Source of the DNA: Haberlea rhodopensis
Taxonomy: Eukaryota > Streptophyta > Magnoliopsida > Lamiales > Gesneriaceae
NCBI GenBank assembly: GCA_907163345.1
Contig: CAJQUN010000021.1
Location: 8,618,001-8,682,000 of the forward strand
Length of the DNA stretch: 64,000 nucleotides
Direction: 5' to 3'
Part shown: positions 16,125 through 30,387 of the stretch, piece after piece
How the letters are laid out: every line of letters begins with the position of its first letter
How positions within the stretch are numbered: position 1 is the stretch's first letter
Position numbers and translations under genes: made by a program
The notes under the pieces: generated by a model
Databases searched by the model: none
What the model was told of the DNA's origin: nothing
What the model saw: only the letters and a program-made list of their open reading frames with translations

Positions 16125-18774
16125 ATGAAACTAATGAAAAAAAATAAAAAAACATCTGTAACGTTGAAAATTGCTCAAAGACTTTTTCCAACCAAGAAAA
16201 TGATGTATTCAAAACTCATACTCGAATATTCGCATGAAATCAAAATTTCTAAAAAAATCAAAAAACTTACGGAATTTGTGAAAATTTCTCAAAATCATCA
16301 TGCAACCAAGAAAATGTATTCAAGATTTGATGTTAAAATTCCACAAATAGAATTTGTTTACGAAGACATATACTCGAATATTCGCACAAAATCTTCATCC
16401 AACAAAGAAAATGATGTCCTATACTCGAATATTCGCACAAAATAGAAATTTATCAAAAAATCAAAAAACATATGTAATTTGTGAAATTATCTTAATAATT
16501 TCTTCCAACTAAGAAAATGATGTACTCAAAATAAATAGTTGAATATTTGGCCAAATCGAAATTTATCAAAAAATAAAAAAAAACCTACGAAATTCTGAAA
16601 ATTTCTCACACCGTCCTCCAAATAAGAAAATGATGTACTCAAGACTAGATGTTAAAATTCCACAAATTGAATATGTTTACAAAGACATATACTCGAATAT
16701 TCACACAAAAAAGAAATGTATGAAAAAAAATAAAAAACGCCCGTAACTATGAAAATTGCTCAAACACTTTTTCCAACAAAGAAAATGATGTATTCAAAAC
16801 ACATAATCAAATATTTGCACGAAATCCAAATTCCTAAAAAAAATCAAAACTTTTGTAATTTGGTAAAATTTCTTAAAATCACCTTCCAACCTAGAAAATG
16901 TACTCAAGATTTGATTTTAAAATTCCACAAACTGAATTTTTTTACAAAGACATTTACTCAAATATTAGCACAAAATCTCCTTCCAATTAAGAAAATGATG
17001 TACTCAAGACTTATACTCGAATATTCACACAAATCTAGTAAAGATTTATAACTAGAATATTCGCACGAAATCGAAATTTATTAAAATATCAAAAACGTGC
17101 TTAATTGTAAAAATTGCTCAAAAGTTTCTTCCAGCCAAGAAAATGATGTACTCAAGACATATAATTGAATGAATATTTACACAAAATAGAAATTTATCAA
17201 CAAATAAAAAAAAACATACGTAATTTTTGAATATATCTTAATACCTTCTTCCATCTAAGAAAATGATATACTCAAAAATATATACTTAAATATTTGGACA
17301 AATCAAAATTTATCAATAAATTAAAAAAAAATTTCCAAAATTCTGAAAATTTCGCAAACCCTTCTTTCCGAATAAGAAAATGGTGTACTAAAAAGACTAG
17401 TTGTTAAAATTCTAATATCTGAATTGCTTTACGAAGACATATACTTAAGCATTCACACGTAAATGAAACTAATGAAATAAAAATAAAAAAAACGTCTGTA
17501 ACTGTGAAAATTGCTCAAACACTTTTTCTAACAATGAAAATGATGTATTCAAAACACATACTCGAATATTCGCATGAAATCAAAATTTCTAAAAAAATCA
17601 AAAAACTTACGTAATTTGTGAAAATTTCTCAAAATTATCATCCAACCAAGAAAATGTATTCAAGATTTGATGTTAAAATTCCACAAATAGAATTTGTTTA
17701 CGAAGACATATACTCGAATATTCGCACAAAATAGAAATTTATCAAAAAATCAAAAAACATATGTAATTTGTGAAATTATCTTAATAATTGCTTTCAACTA
17801 AGAAAGTGATGTACTCAAAATAAATACTTGAATATTTGGGCAAATCGAAATTTATCAAAAATAAAAAAAAACCTACGAAATTCTGAAAATTTCTCAAACC
17901 GTCCTCCAAATAAGAAAATGATGTACTCAAAACTAGATGTTAAAATTCCATAAATTGAATTGGTTTACAAAGAAATATACTCGAATATTCACACAAAAAA
18001 GAAATATATGAAAAAAAAATAAAAAACGCTCGTAAATATGAAAATTGCTCAAACACTTTTTCCAACAAAGAAAATGATGTATTCAAAACACATAATCAAA
18101 TATACGCACGAAATCCAAATTTCTAAAAAAATCAAAACTTTCGTAATTTTGGAAATTTCTGAAAATCACCTTCCAACCTAGAAAATGTACTCAAGATTTG
18201 ATGTTAAAATTCCACAAACTGAATTTTTTTTACAAAGACATTTACTCAAATATTAGCACAAAATCTAATTCCAATTAAGAAAATGATGTACTCAAGGCTT
18301 ATACTCGAATATTCGCACAAAATCTTCATCCAACAAAGAAAATGATGTACTAAAGATCTATAACTCGAATATTCGCACGAAATCGAAATTTATTAAAAAA
18401 TAAAAAACGTGCTTAATTGTAAAAATTGCTCAAAAGTTTCTTCCAACCAAGAGAATGATGTACTCAAGACATATACTTGAATGAATATTCACACAAAATA
18501 GAAATTTATCAAAAAATAAAAAAAACATACGTAATTTTTGAATATATCTCAATAACTTCTTCCATCTAAGAAAATGATATATTCAAAAATATATACTTGA
18601 ATATATGGACAAATCAAAATTTATCAAAAAATTAAAAAACAAAACCTCCGAAATTCTGAAAATTTCGCAAAACCTTCTTTCCAAATAAGAAATGGTGTAC
18701 TAAAAAGACTAGATGTTAAAATTCTAATATCTGAATTGCTTTACGAAGACATATACTTAAGCATTCACACGGAA
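16125..18774. repeat. Higher-order repeat dimer copy 2 (2650 bp)
   Basis: A-B dimer with the long form near 16365, the AACGTTG variant and GATTTTAAA near 16914. It has a private deletion of about 24 bp near 17032, where most copies carry CTTCATCCAACAAAGAAAAT. Confidence 0.85.
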
Positions 18775-21437
18775 ATGAAACTAATGAAAAAAAATAAAAA
18801 AACATCTGTAACGTTGAAAATTGCTCAAAGACTTTTTCCAACCAAGAAAATGATGTATTCAAAACTCATACTCGAATATTCGCATGAAATCAAAATTTCT
18901 AAAAAAATCAAAAAACTTACGGAATTTGTGAAAATTTCTCAAAATCATCATGCAACCAAGAAAATGTATTCAAGATTTGATGTTAAAATTCCACAAATAG
19001 AATTTGTTTACGAATATTCGCACAAAATCTTCATCCAACAAAGAAAATGATGTCATATACTCGAATATTCGCACAAAATAGAAATTTATCAAAAAATCAA
19101 AAAACATATGTAATTTGTGAAATTATCTTAATAATTTCTTCCAACTAAGAAAATGATGTACTCAAAATAAATAGTTGAATATTTGGCCAAATCGAAATTT
19201 ATCCAAAAATAAAAAAAAAACCTACGAAATTCTGAAAATTTCTCACACCGTCCTCCAAATAAGAAAATGATGTACTCAAGACTAGATGTTAAAATTCCAC
19301 AAATTGAATATGTTTACAAAGACATATACTCGAATATTCACACAAAAAAGAAATGTATGAAAAAAAATAAAAAACGCCCGTAACTATGAAAATTGCTCAA
19401 ACACTTTTTCCAACAAAGAAAATGATGTATTCAAAACACATAATCAAATATTTGCACGAAATCCAAATTCCTAAAAAAAATCAAAAACTTTTGTAATTTG
19501 GTAAAATTTCTTAAAATCACCTTCCAACCTAGAAAATGTACTCAAGATTTGATTCTAAAATTCCACAAACTGAATTTTTTTACAAAGACATTTACTCAAA
19601 TATTAGCACAAAATCTCCTTCCAATTAAGAAAATGATGTACTCAAGGCTTATACTCGAATATTCACACAAATTCTTCATCCAACAAAGAAAATGATGTAG
19701 TAAAGATTTATAACTAGAATATTCGCACGAAATCGAAATTTATTAAAATATCAAAAACGTGCTTAATTGTAAAAATTGCTCAAAAGTTTCTTCCAGCCAA
19801 GAAAATGATGTACTCAAGACATATAATTGAATGAATATTTACACAAAATAGAAATTTATCAACAAATAAAAAAAAACATACGTAATTTTTGAATATATCT
19901 TAATACCTTCTTCCATCTAAGAAAATGATATACTCAAAAATATATATTTAAATATTTGGACAAATCAAAATTTATCAATAAATTAAAAAAAAATTTCCAA
20001 AATTCTGAAAATTTCGCAAACCCTTCTTTCCGAATAAGAAAATGGTGTACTAAAAAGACTAGTTGTTAAAATTCTAATATCTGAATTGCTTTACGAAGAC
20101 ATATACTTAAGCATTCACACGTAAATTAAACTAATGAAATAAAAATAAAAAAAACGTCTGTAACTGTGAAAATTGCTCAAACACTTTTTCTAACAATGAA
20201 AATGATGTATTCAAAACACATACTCGAATATTCGCATGAAATCAAAATTTCTAAAAAAATCAAAAAACTTACGTAATTTGTGAAAATTTCTCAAAATTAT
20301 CATCCAACCAAGAAAATGTATTCAAGATTTGATGTTAAAATTCCACAAATAGAATTTGTTTACGAAGACATATACTCGAATATTCGCACAAAATAGAAAT
20401 TTATCAAAAAATCAAAAAACATATGTAATTTGTGAAATTATCTTAATAATTTCTTTCAACTAAGAAAGTGATGTACTCAAAATAAATACTTGAATATTTG
20501 GGCAAATCGAAATTTATCAAAAATAAAAAAAAACCTACGAAATTCTGAAAATTTCTCAAACCGTCCTCCAAATAAGAAAATGATGTACTCAAAACTAGAT
20601 GTTAAAATTCCATAAATTGAATTGGTTTACAAAGAAATATACTCGAATATTCACACAAAAAAGAAATATATGAAAAAAAAATAAAAAACGCTCGTAAATA
20701 TGAAAATTGCTCAAACACTTTTTCCAACAAAGAAAATGATGTATTCAAAACACATAATCAAATATACGCACGAAATCCAAATTTCTAAAAAAATCAAAAC
20801 TTTCGTAATTTTGGAAATTTCTGAAAATCACCTTCCAACCTAGAAAATGTACTCAAGATTTGATGTTAAAATTCCACAAACTGAATTTTTTTTACAAAGA
20901 CATTTACTCAAATATTAGCACAAAATCTAATTCCAATTAAGAAAATGATGTACTCAAGGCTTATACTCGAATATTCGCACAAAATCTTCATCCAACAAAG
21001 AAAATGATGTACTAAAGATCTATAACTCGAATATTCGCACGAAATCGAAATTTATTAAAAAATCAAAAACGTGCTTAATTGTAAAAATTGCTCAAAAGTT
21101 TCTTCCAACCAAGAGAATGATGTACTCAAGACATATACTTGAATGAATATTCACACAAAATAGAAATTTATCAAAAAATAAAAAAAACATACGTAATTTT
21201 TGAATATATCTCAATAACTTCTTCCATCTAAGAAAATGATATATTCAAAAATATATACTTGAATATATGGACAAATCAAAATTTATCAAAAAATTAAAAA
21301 ACAAAACCTCCGAAATTCTGAAAATTTCGCAAAACCTTCTTTCCAAATAAGAAAATGGTGTACTAAAAAGACTAGATGTTAAAATTCTAATATCTGAATT
21401 GCTTTACGAAGACATATACTTAAGCATTCACACGGAA
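18775..21437. repeat. Higher-order repeat dimer copy 3 (2663 bp)
   Basis: A-B dimer with a 15-bp deletion near 19010 between two CGAA direct repeats (short form), a linked GTCATAT change, and GATTCTAAA near 19552. The B landmark at 20125 is mutated (ATTAAA). Confidence 0.85.
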
Positions 21438-24099
21438 ATGAAACTAATGAAAAAAAATAAAAAAACATCTGTAACGTTGAAAATTGCTCAAAGACTTTTT
21501 CCAACCAAGAAAATGATGTATTCAAAACTCATACTCGAATATTCGCATGAAATCAAAATTTCTAAAAAAATCAAAAAACTTACGGAATTTGTGAAAATTT
21601 CTCAAAATCATCATGCAACCAAGAAAATGTATTCAAGATTTGATGTTAAAATTCCACAAATAGAATTTGTTTACGAATATTCGCACAAAATCTTCATCCA
21701 ACAAAGAAAATGATGTCATATACTCGAATATTCGCACAAAATAGAAATTTATCAAAAAATCAAAAAACATATGTAATTTGTGAAATTATCTTAATAATTT
21801 CTTCCAACTAAGAAAATGATGTACTCAAAATAAATAGTTGAATATTTGGCCAAATCGAAATTTATCCAAAAATAAAAAAAAAATTACGAAATTCTGAAAA
21901 TTTCTCACACCGTCCTCCAAATTAGAAAATGATGTACTCAAGACTAGATGTTAAAATTCCACAAATTGAATATGTTTACAAAGACATATACTCGAATATT
22001 CACACAAAAAAGAAATGTATGAAAAAAAATAAAAAACGCCCGTAACTTTGAAAATTGCTCAAACACTTTTTCCAACAAAGAAAATGATGTATTCAAAACA
22101 CATAATCAAATATTTGCACGAAATCCAAATTCCTAAAAAAAATCAAAACTTTTGTAATTTGGTAAAATTTCTTAAAATCACCTTCCAACCTAGAAAATGT
22201 ACTCAAGATTTGATTTTAAAATTCCACAAACTGAATTTTTTTACAAAGACATTTACTCAAATATTAGCACAAAATCTCCTTCCAATTAAGAAAATGATGT
22301 ACTCAAGGCTTATACTCGAATATTCACACAAATTCTTCATCCAACAAAGAAAATGATGTAGTAAAGATTTATAACTAGAATATTCGCACGAAATCGAAAT
22401 TTATTAAAATATCAAAAACGTGCTTAATTGTAAAAATTGCTCAAAAGTTTCTTCCAGCCAAGAAAATGATGTACTCAAGACATATAATTGAATGAATATT
22501 TACACAAAATAGAAATTTATCAACAAATAAAAAAAAACATACGTAATTTTTGAATATATCTTAATACCTTCTTCCATCTAAGAAAATGATATACTCAAAA
22601 ATATATACTTAAATATTTGGACAAATCAAAATTTATCAATAAATTAAAAAAAAATTTCCAAAATTCTGAAAATTTCGCAAACCCTTCTTTCCGAATAAGA
22701 AAATGGTGTACTAAAAAGACTAGTTGTTAAAATTCTAATATCTGAATTGCTTTACGAAGACATATACTTAAGCATTCACACGTAAATGAAACTAATGAAA
22801 TAAAAATAAAAAAAACGTCTGTAACTGTGAAAATTGCTCAAACACTTTTTCTAACAATGAAAATGATGTATTCAAAACACATACTCGAATATTCGCATGA
22901 AATCAAAATTTCTAAAAAAATCAAAAAACTTACGTAATTTGTGAAAATTTCTCAAAATTATCATCCAACCAAGAAAATGTATTCAAGATTTGATGTTAAA
23001 ATTCCACAAATAGAATTTGTTTACGAAGACATATACTCGAATATTCGCACAAAATAGAAATTTATCAAAAAATCAAAAAACATATGTAATTTGTGAAATT
23101 ATCTTAATAATTTCTTTCAACTAAGAAAGTGATGTACTCAAAATAAATACTTGAATATTTGGGCAAATCGAAATTTATCAAAAATAAAAAAAAACCTACG
23201 AAATTCTGAAAATTTCTCAAACCGTCCTCCAAATAAGAAAATGATGTACTCAAAACTAGATGTTAAAATTCCATAAATTGAATTGGTTTACAAAGAAATA
23301 TACTCGAATATTCACACAAAAAAGAAATATATGAAAAAAAAATAAAAAACGCTCGTAAATATGAAAATTGCTCAAACACTTTTTCCAACAAAGAAAATGA
23401 TGTATTCAAAACACATAATCAAATATACGCACGAAATCCAAATTTCTAAAAAAATCAAAACTTTCGTAATTTTGGAAATTTCTGAAAATCACCTTCCAAC
23501 CTAGAAAATGTACTCAAGATTTGATGTTAAAATTCCACAAACTGAATTTTTTTTACAAAGACATTTACTCAAATATTAGCACAAAATCTAATTCCAATTA
23601 AGAAAATGATGTACTCAAGGCTTATACTCGAATATTCGCACAAAATCTTCATCCAACAAAGAAAATGATGTACTAAAGATCTATAACTCGAATATTCGCA
23701 CGAAATCGAAATTTATTAAAAAATCAAAAACGTGCTTAATTGTAAAAATTGCTCAAAAGTTTCTTCCAACCAAGAGAATGATGTACTCAAGACATATACT
23801 TGAATGAATATTCACACAAAATAGAAATTTATCAAAAAATAAAAAAAAACATACGTAATTTTTGAATATATCTCAATAACTTCTTCCATCTAAGAAAATG
23901 ATATACTCAAAAATATATACTTGAATATATGGACAAATCAAAATTTATCAAAAAATTAAAAAACAAAACTTCCGAAATTCTGAAAATTTCGCAAAACCTT
24001 CTTTCCAAATAAGAAAATGGTGTACTAAAAAGACTAGATGTTAAAATTCTAATATCTGAATTGCTTTACGAAGACATATACTTAAGCATTCACACGGAA
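21438..24099. repeat. Higher-order repeat dimer copy 4 (2662 bp)
   Basis: A-B dimer sharing the 15-bp deletion and linked GTCATAT change with copy 3 (near 21675), but carrying GATTTTAAA near 22214 as in copies 2 and 5. It is a mosaic of variants. Confidence 0.85.
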
Positions 24100-26774
24100 A
24101 TGAAACTAATGAAAAAAAATAAAAAAACATCTGTAACGTTGAAAATTGCTCAAAGACTTTTTCCAACCAAGAAAATGATGTATTCAAAACTCATACTCGA
24201 ATATTCGCATGAAATCAAAATTTCTAAAAAAATCAAAAAACTTACGGAATTTGTGAAAATTTCTCAAAATCATCATGCAACCAAGAAAATGTATTCAAGA
24301 TTTGATGTTAAAATTCCACAAATAGAATTTGTTTACGAAGACATATACTCGAATATTCGCACAAAATCTTCATCCAACAAAGAAAATGATGTCCTATACT
24401 CGAATATTCGCACAAAATAGAAATTTATCAAAAAATCAAAAAACATATGTAATTTGTGAAATTATCTTAATAATTTCTTCCAACTAAGAAAATGATGTAC
24501 TCAAAATAAATAGTTGAATATTTGGCCAAATCGAAATTTATCAAAAAATAAAAAAAAACCTACGAAATTCTGAAAATTTCTCACACCGTCCTCCAAATAA
24601 GAAAATGATGTACTCAAGACTAGATGTTAAAATTCCACAAATTGAATATGTTTACAAAGACATATACTCGAATATTCACACAAAAAAGAAATGTATGAAA
24701 AAAAATAAAAAACGCCCGTAACTATGAAAATTGCTCAAACACTTTTTCCAACAAAGAAAATGATGTATTCAAAACACATAATCAAATATTTGCACGAAAT
24801 CCAAATTCCTAAAAAAAATCAAAACTTTTGTAATTTGGTAAAATTTCTTAAAATCACCTTCCAACCTAGAAAATGTACTCAAGATTTGATTTTAAAATTC
24901 CACAAACTGAATTTTTTTACAAAGACATTTACTCAAATATTAGCACAAAATCTCCTTCCAATTAAGAAAATGATGTACTCAAGGCTTATACTCGAATATT
25001 CACACAAATTCTTCATCCAACAAAGAAAATGATGTATTAAAGATTTATAACTAGAATATTCGCACGAAATCGAAATTTATTAAAATATCAAAAACGTGCT
25101 TAATTGTAAAAATTGCTCAAAAGTTTCTTCCAGCCAAGAAATGATGTACTCAAGACATATAATTGAATGAATATTTACACAAAATAGAAATTTATCAACA
25201 AATAAAAAAAAACATACGTAATTTTTGAATATATCTTAATACCTTCTTCCATCTAAGAAAATGATATACTCAAAAATATATACTTAAATATTTGGACAAA
25301 TCAAAATTTATCAATAAATTAAAAAAAAATTTCCAAAATTCTGAAAATTTCGCAAACCCTTCTTTCCGAATAAGAAAATGGTGTACTAAAAAGACTAGTT
25401 GTTAAAATTCTAATATCTGAATTGCTTTACGAAGACATATACTTAAGCATTCACACGTAAATGAAACTAATGAAATAAAAATAAAAAAAACGTCTGTAAC
25501 TGTGAAAATTGCTCAAACACTTTTTCTAACAATGAAAATGATGTATTCAAAACACATACTCGAATATTCGCATGAAATCAAAATTTCTAAAAAAATCAAA
25601 AAACTTACGTAATTTGTGAAAATTTCTCAAAATTATCATCCAACCAAGAAAATGTATTCAAGATTTGATGTTAAAATTCCACAAATAGAATTTGTTTACG
25701 AAGACATATACTCGAATATTCGCACAAAATAGAAATTTATCAAAAAATCAAAAAACATATGTAATTTGTGAAATTATCTTAATAATTTCTTTCAACTAAG
25801 AAAGTGATGTACTCAAAATAAATACTTGAATATTTGGGCAAATCGAAATTTATCAAAAATAAAAAAAAACCTACGAAATTCTGAAAATTTCTCAAACCGT
25901 CCTCCAAATAAGAAAATGATGTACTCAAAACTAGATGTTAAAATTCCATAAATTGAATTGGTTTACAAAGAAATATACTCGAATATTCACACAAAAAAGA
26001 AATATATGAAAAAAAAATAAAAAACGCTCGTAAATATGAAAATTGCTCAAACACTTTTTCCAACAAAGAAAATGATGTATTCAAAACACATAATCAAATA
26101 TACGCACGAAATCCAAATTTCTAAAAAAATCAAAACTTTCGTAATTTTGGAAATTTCTGAAAATCACCTTCCAACCTAGAAAATGTACTCAAGATTTGAT
26201 GTTAAAATTCCACAAACTGAATTTTTTTTACAAAGACATTTACTCAAATATTAGCACAAAATCTAATTCCAATTAAGAAAATGATGTACTCAAGGCTTAT
26301 ACTCGAATATTCGCACAAAATCTTCATCCAACAAAGAAAATGATGTACTAAAGATCTATAACTCGAATATTCGCACGAAATCGAAATTTATTAAAAAATC
26401 AAAAACGTGCTTAATTGTAAAAATTGCTCAAAAGTTTCTTCCAACCAAGAGAATGATGTACTCAAGACATATACTTGAATGAATATTCACACAAAATAGA
26501 AATTTATCAAAAAATAAAAAAAAACATACGTAATTTTTGAATATATCTCAATAACTTCTTCCATCTAAGAAAATGATATACTCAAAAATATATACTTGAA
26601 TATATGGACAAATCAAAATTTATCAAAAAATTAAAAAACAAAACTTCCGAAATTCTGAAAATTTCGCAAAACCTTCTTTCCAAATAAGAAAATGGTGTAC
26701 TAAAAAGACTAGATGTTAAAATTCTAATATCTGAATTGCTTTACGAAGACATATACTTAAGCATTCACACGGAA
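24100..26774. repeat. Higher-order repeat dimer copy 5 (2675 bp)
   Basis: A-B dimer with the long form near 24340, the AACGTTG variant, and GATTTTAAA near 24889. It reads GATGTATTAAAG near 25032, where neighbouring copies have GATGTAGTAAAG. Confidence 0.85.
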
Positions 26775-29446
26775 ATGAAACTAATGAAAAAAAATAAAAA
26801 AACATCTGTAACTGTGAAAATTGCTCAAAGACTTTTTCCAACCAAGAAAATGATGTATTCAAAACTCATACTCGAATATTCGCATGAAATCAAAATTTCT
26901 AAAAAAATCAAAAAACTTACGGAATTTGTGAAAATTTCTCAAAATCATCATGCAACCAAGAAAATGTATTCAAGATTTGATGTTAAAATTCCACAAATAG
27001 AATTTGTTTACGAAGACATATACTCGAATATTCGCACAAAATCTTCATCCAACAAAGAAAATGATGTCCTATACTCGAATATTCGCACAAAATAGAAATT
27101 TATCAAAAAATCAAAAAACATATGTAATTTGTGAAATTATCTTAATAATTTCTTCCAACTAAGAAAATGATGTACTCAAAATAAATAGTTGAATATTTGG
27201 CCAAATCGAAATTTATCAAAAAATAAAAAAAAACCTACGAAATTCTGAAAATTTCTCACACCGTCCTCCAAATAAGAAAATGATGTACTCAAGACTAGAT
27301 GTTAAAATTCCACAAATTGAATATGTTTACAAAGACATATACTCGAATATTCACACAAAAAAGAAATGTATGAAAAAAAATAAAAAACGCCCGTAACTAT
27401 GAAAATTGCTCAAACACTTTTTCCAACAAAGAAAATGATGTATTCAAAACACATAATCAAATATTTGCACGAAATCCAAATTCCTAAAAAAAATCAAAAC
27501 TTTTGTAATTTGGTAAAATTTCTTAAAATCACCTTCCAACCTAGAAAATGTACTCAAGATTTGATTTAAAATTCCACAAACTGAATTTTTTTACAAAGAC
27601 ATTTACTCAAATATTAGCACAAAATCTCCTTCCAATTAAGAAAATGATGTACTCAAGGCTTATACTCGAATATTCACACAAATTCTTCATCCAACAAAGA
27701 AAATGATGTAGTAAAGATTTATAACTAGAATATTCGCACGAAATCGAAATTTATTAAAAAATCAAAAACGTGCTTAATTGTAAAAATTGCTCAAAAGTTT
27801 CTTCCAGCCAAGAAAATGATGTACTCAAGACATATAATTGAATGAATATTTACACAAAATAGAAATTTATCAACAAATAAAAAAAAACATACGTAATTTT
27901 TGAATATATCTTAATACCTTCTTCCATCTAAGAAAATGATATACTCAAAAATATATACTTGAATATTTGGACAAATCGAAATTTATCAATAAATTAAAAA
28001 AAAATTTCCAAATTCTGAAAATTTCGCAAACCCTTCTTTCCGAATAAGAAAATGGTGTACTAAAAAGACTAGTTGTTAAAATTCTAATATCTGAATTGCT
28101 TTACGAAGACATATACTTAAGCATTCACACGGAAATGAAACTAATGAAATAAAAATAAAAAAAACGTCTGTAACTGTGAAAATTGCTCAAACACTTTTTC
28201 TAACAATGAAAATGATGTATTCAAAACACATACTCGAATATTCGCATGAAATCAAAATTTCTAAAAAAATCAAAAAACTTACGTAATTTGTGAAAATTTC
28301 TCAAAATCATCATCCAACCAAGAAAATGTATTCAAGATTTGATGTTAAAATTCCACAAATAGAATTTGTTTACGAAGACATATACTCGAATATTCGCACA
28401 AAATAGAAATTTATCAAAAAATCAAAAAACATATGTAATTTGTGAAATTATCTTAATAATTTCTTCCAACTAAGAAAGTGATGTACTCAAAATAAATACT
28501 TGAATATTTGGGCAAATCGAAATTTATCAAAAATAAAAAAAACCTACTGAAATTCTGAAAATTTCTCAAACCGTCCTCCAAATAAGAAAATGATGTACTC
28601 AAAACTAGATGTTAAAATTCCATAAATTGAATTGGTTTACAAAGAAATATACTCGAATATTCACACAAAAAAGAAATATATGAAAAAAAAAATAAAAAAC
28701 GCTCGTAAATATGAAAATTGCTCAAACACTTTTTCCAACAAAGAAAATGATGTATTCAAAACACATAATCAAATATACGCACGAAATCCAAATTTCTAAA
28801 AAAATCAAAACTTTCGTAATTTTGGAAATTTCTGAAAATCACCTTCCAACCTAGAAAATGTACTCAAGATTTGATGTTAAAATTCCACAAACTGAATTTT
28901 TTTTACAAAGACATTTACTCAAATATTAGCACAAAATCTCCTTCCAATTAAGAAAATGATGTACTCAAGGCTTATACTCGAATATTCGCACAAAATCTTC
29001 ATCCAACAAAGAAAATGATGTACTAAAGATTATAACTCGAATATTCGCACGAAATCGAAATTTATTAAAAAATCAAAAACGTGCTTAATTGTAAAAATTG
29101 CTCAAAAGTTTCTTCCAACCAAGAAAATGATGTACTCAAGACATATACTTGAATGAATATTCACACAAAATAGAAATTTATCAAAAAATAAAAAAAAACA
29201 TACGTAATTTTTGAATATATCTTAATAACTTCTTCCATCTAAGAAAATGATATACTCAAAAATATATACTTGAATATTTGGACAAATCGAAATTTATCAA
29301 AAATTAAAAAACAAACTTCCGAAATTCTGAAAATTTCGCAAAACCTTCTTTCCAAATAAGAAAATGGTGTACTAAAAAGACTAGATGTTAAAATTCTAAT
29401 ATCTGAATTGCTTTACGAAGACATATACTTAATCATTCACACGGAA
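26775..29446. repeat. Higher-order repeat dimer copy 6 (2672 bp)
   Basis: A-B dimer with the long form. It lacks the AACGTTG variant (reads AACTGTG) and has lost one T near 27563. Its B unit at 28135 keeps GAAATAAAA but has the older CACGGAAATG, so it lies at the edge of the homogenised zone. Confidence 0.85.
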
Positions 29447-30382
29447 ATGAAACTAATGAAAAAAAATAAAAAAACATCTGTAACTGTGAAAATTGCTCAA
29501 AGACTTTTCCAACCAAGAAATGATGTATTCAAAACTCATACTCGAATATTCGCATGAAATCAAAATTTCTAAAAAAATCAAAAAACTTACGGAATTTGTG
29601 AAAATTTCTCAAAATCATCATGCAACCAAGAAAATGTACTTCAAGATTTGATGTTAAAATTCCACAAATAGAATTTGTTTACGAAGACATATACTCGAAT
29701 ATTCGCACAAAATCTTCATCCAACAAAGAAAATGATGTCCTATACTCGAATATTAGCACAAAATAGAAATTTATCAAAAAATCAAAAAACATATGTAATT
29801 TCTGAAATTATCTTAATAATTTCTTCCAACTAAGAAAGTGATGTACTCAAAATAAATACTTGAATATTTGGGCAAATCGAAATTTATCAAAAATAAAAAA
29901 AACCTATGAAATTCTGAAAATTTCTCAAACCGTCCTCCAAATAAGAAAATGATGTACTCAAAACTAGATGTTAAAATACCATAAATTGAATTGGTTTACA
30001 AAGAAATATACTCGAATATTCACACAAAAAAGAAATTTATGAAAAAAAAATAAAAAACGCCCATAAATATGAAAATTGCTCAAACACTTTTTCCAACAAA
30101 GAAAATGATGTATTCAAAACACATAATCAAATATACGCACGAAATCCGAATTTCTAAAAAAATCAAAACTTTCGTAATTTTGGAAATTTCTGAAAATCAC
30201 CTTCCAACCTAGAAAATGTACTCAAGATTTGATGTTAAAATTCCACAAACTGAATTTTTTTTACAAAGACATTTACTCAAATATTAGCACAAAATCTCCT
30301 TCCAATTAAGAAAATGATGTACTCAATGCTTATACTCGAATATTCGCACAAAATCTTCATCCAACAAAGAAAATGATGTACC

Positions 30383-30387
30383 AAAGA
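30383..30387. repeat. Target-site duplication, left copy (AAAGA)
   Basis: AAAGA directly precedes the TGATAAGACC terminus and is repeated directly after the CTTATCA terminus at 37396-37400. Other satellite copies read GATGTACTAAAGATCTATAAC without interruption at this point. Confidence 0.93.

Larger units (their letters stand above)
12138..30387. repeat. Homogenised satellite zone with A-B dimeric higher-order repeat (about 2.66 kb)
   Basis: Landmarks fall at 12138(B), 13448(A), 14811(B), 16125(A), 17463(B), 18775(A), 20125(B, mutated to ATTAAA), 21438(A), 22786(B), 24100(A), 25461(B), 26775(A), 28135(B) and 29447(A). A units read CAAAGACTTTTCCAACCAAG or near it; B units read CAAACACTTTTTCTAAC. 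The A-to-A distance is 2650-2677 bp and copies look almost identical over kilobases. B copies from 14811 to 25461 share private changes (CACGTAAAT and GAAATAAAA), so they descend from one amplified dimer. The block ends at the target duplication of the CRM-like element. I see no gene in it. Confidence 0.92.

Noticed and set aside
1..30387. Many open frames of 60-119 codons in the satellite, some repeated almost identically (for example at 13409, 16086, 24061 and 26736)
   Set aside because: They are translations of the tandem repeat: the same short peptide words (KKMMYSK, EYSHEI, NKENDV) recur because sub-repeats recur. Frames open and close with single indels between copies. Lengths vary from unit to unit and there is no protein-like composition or domain.
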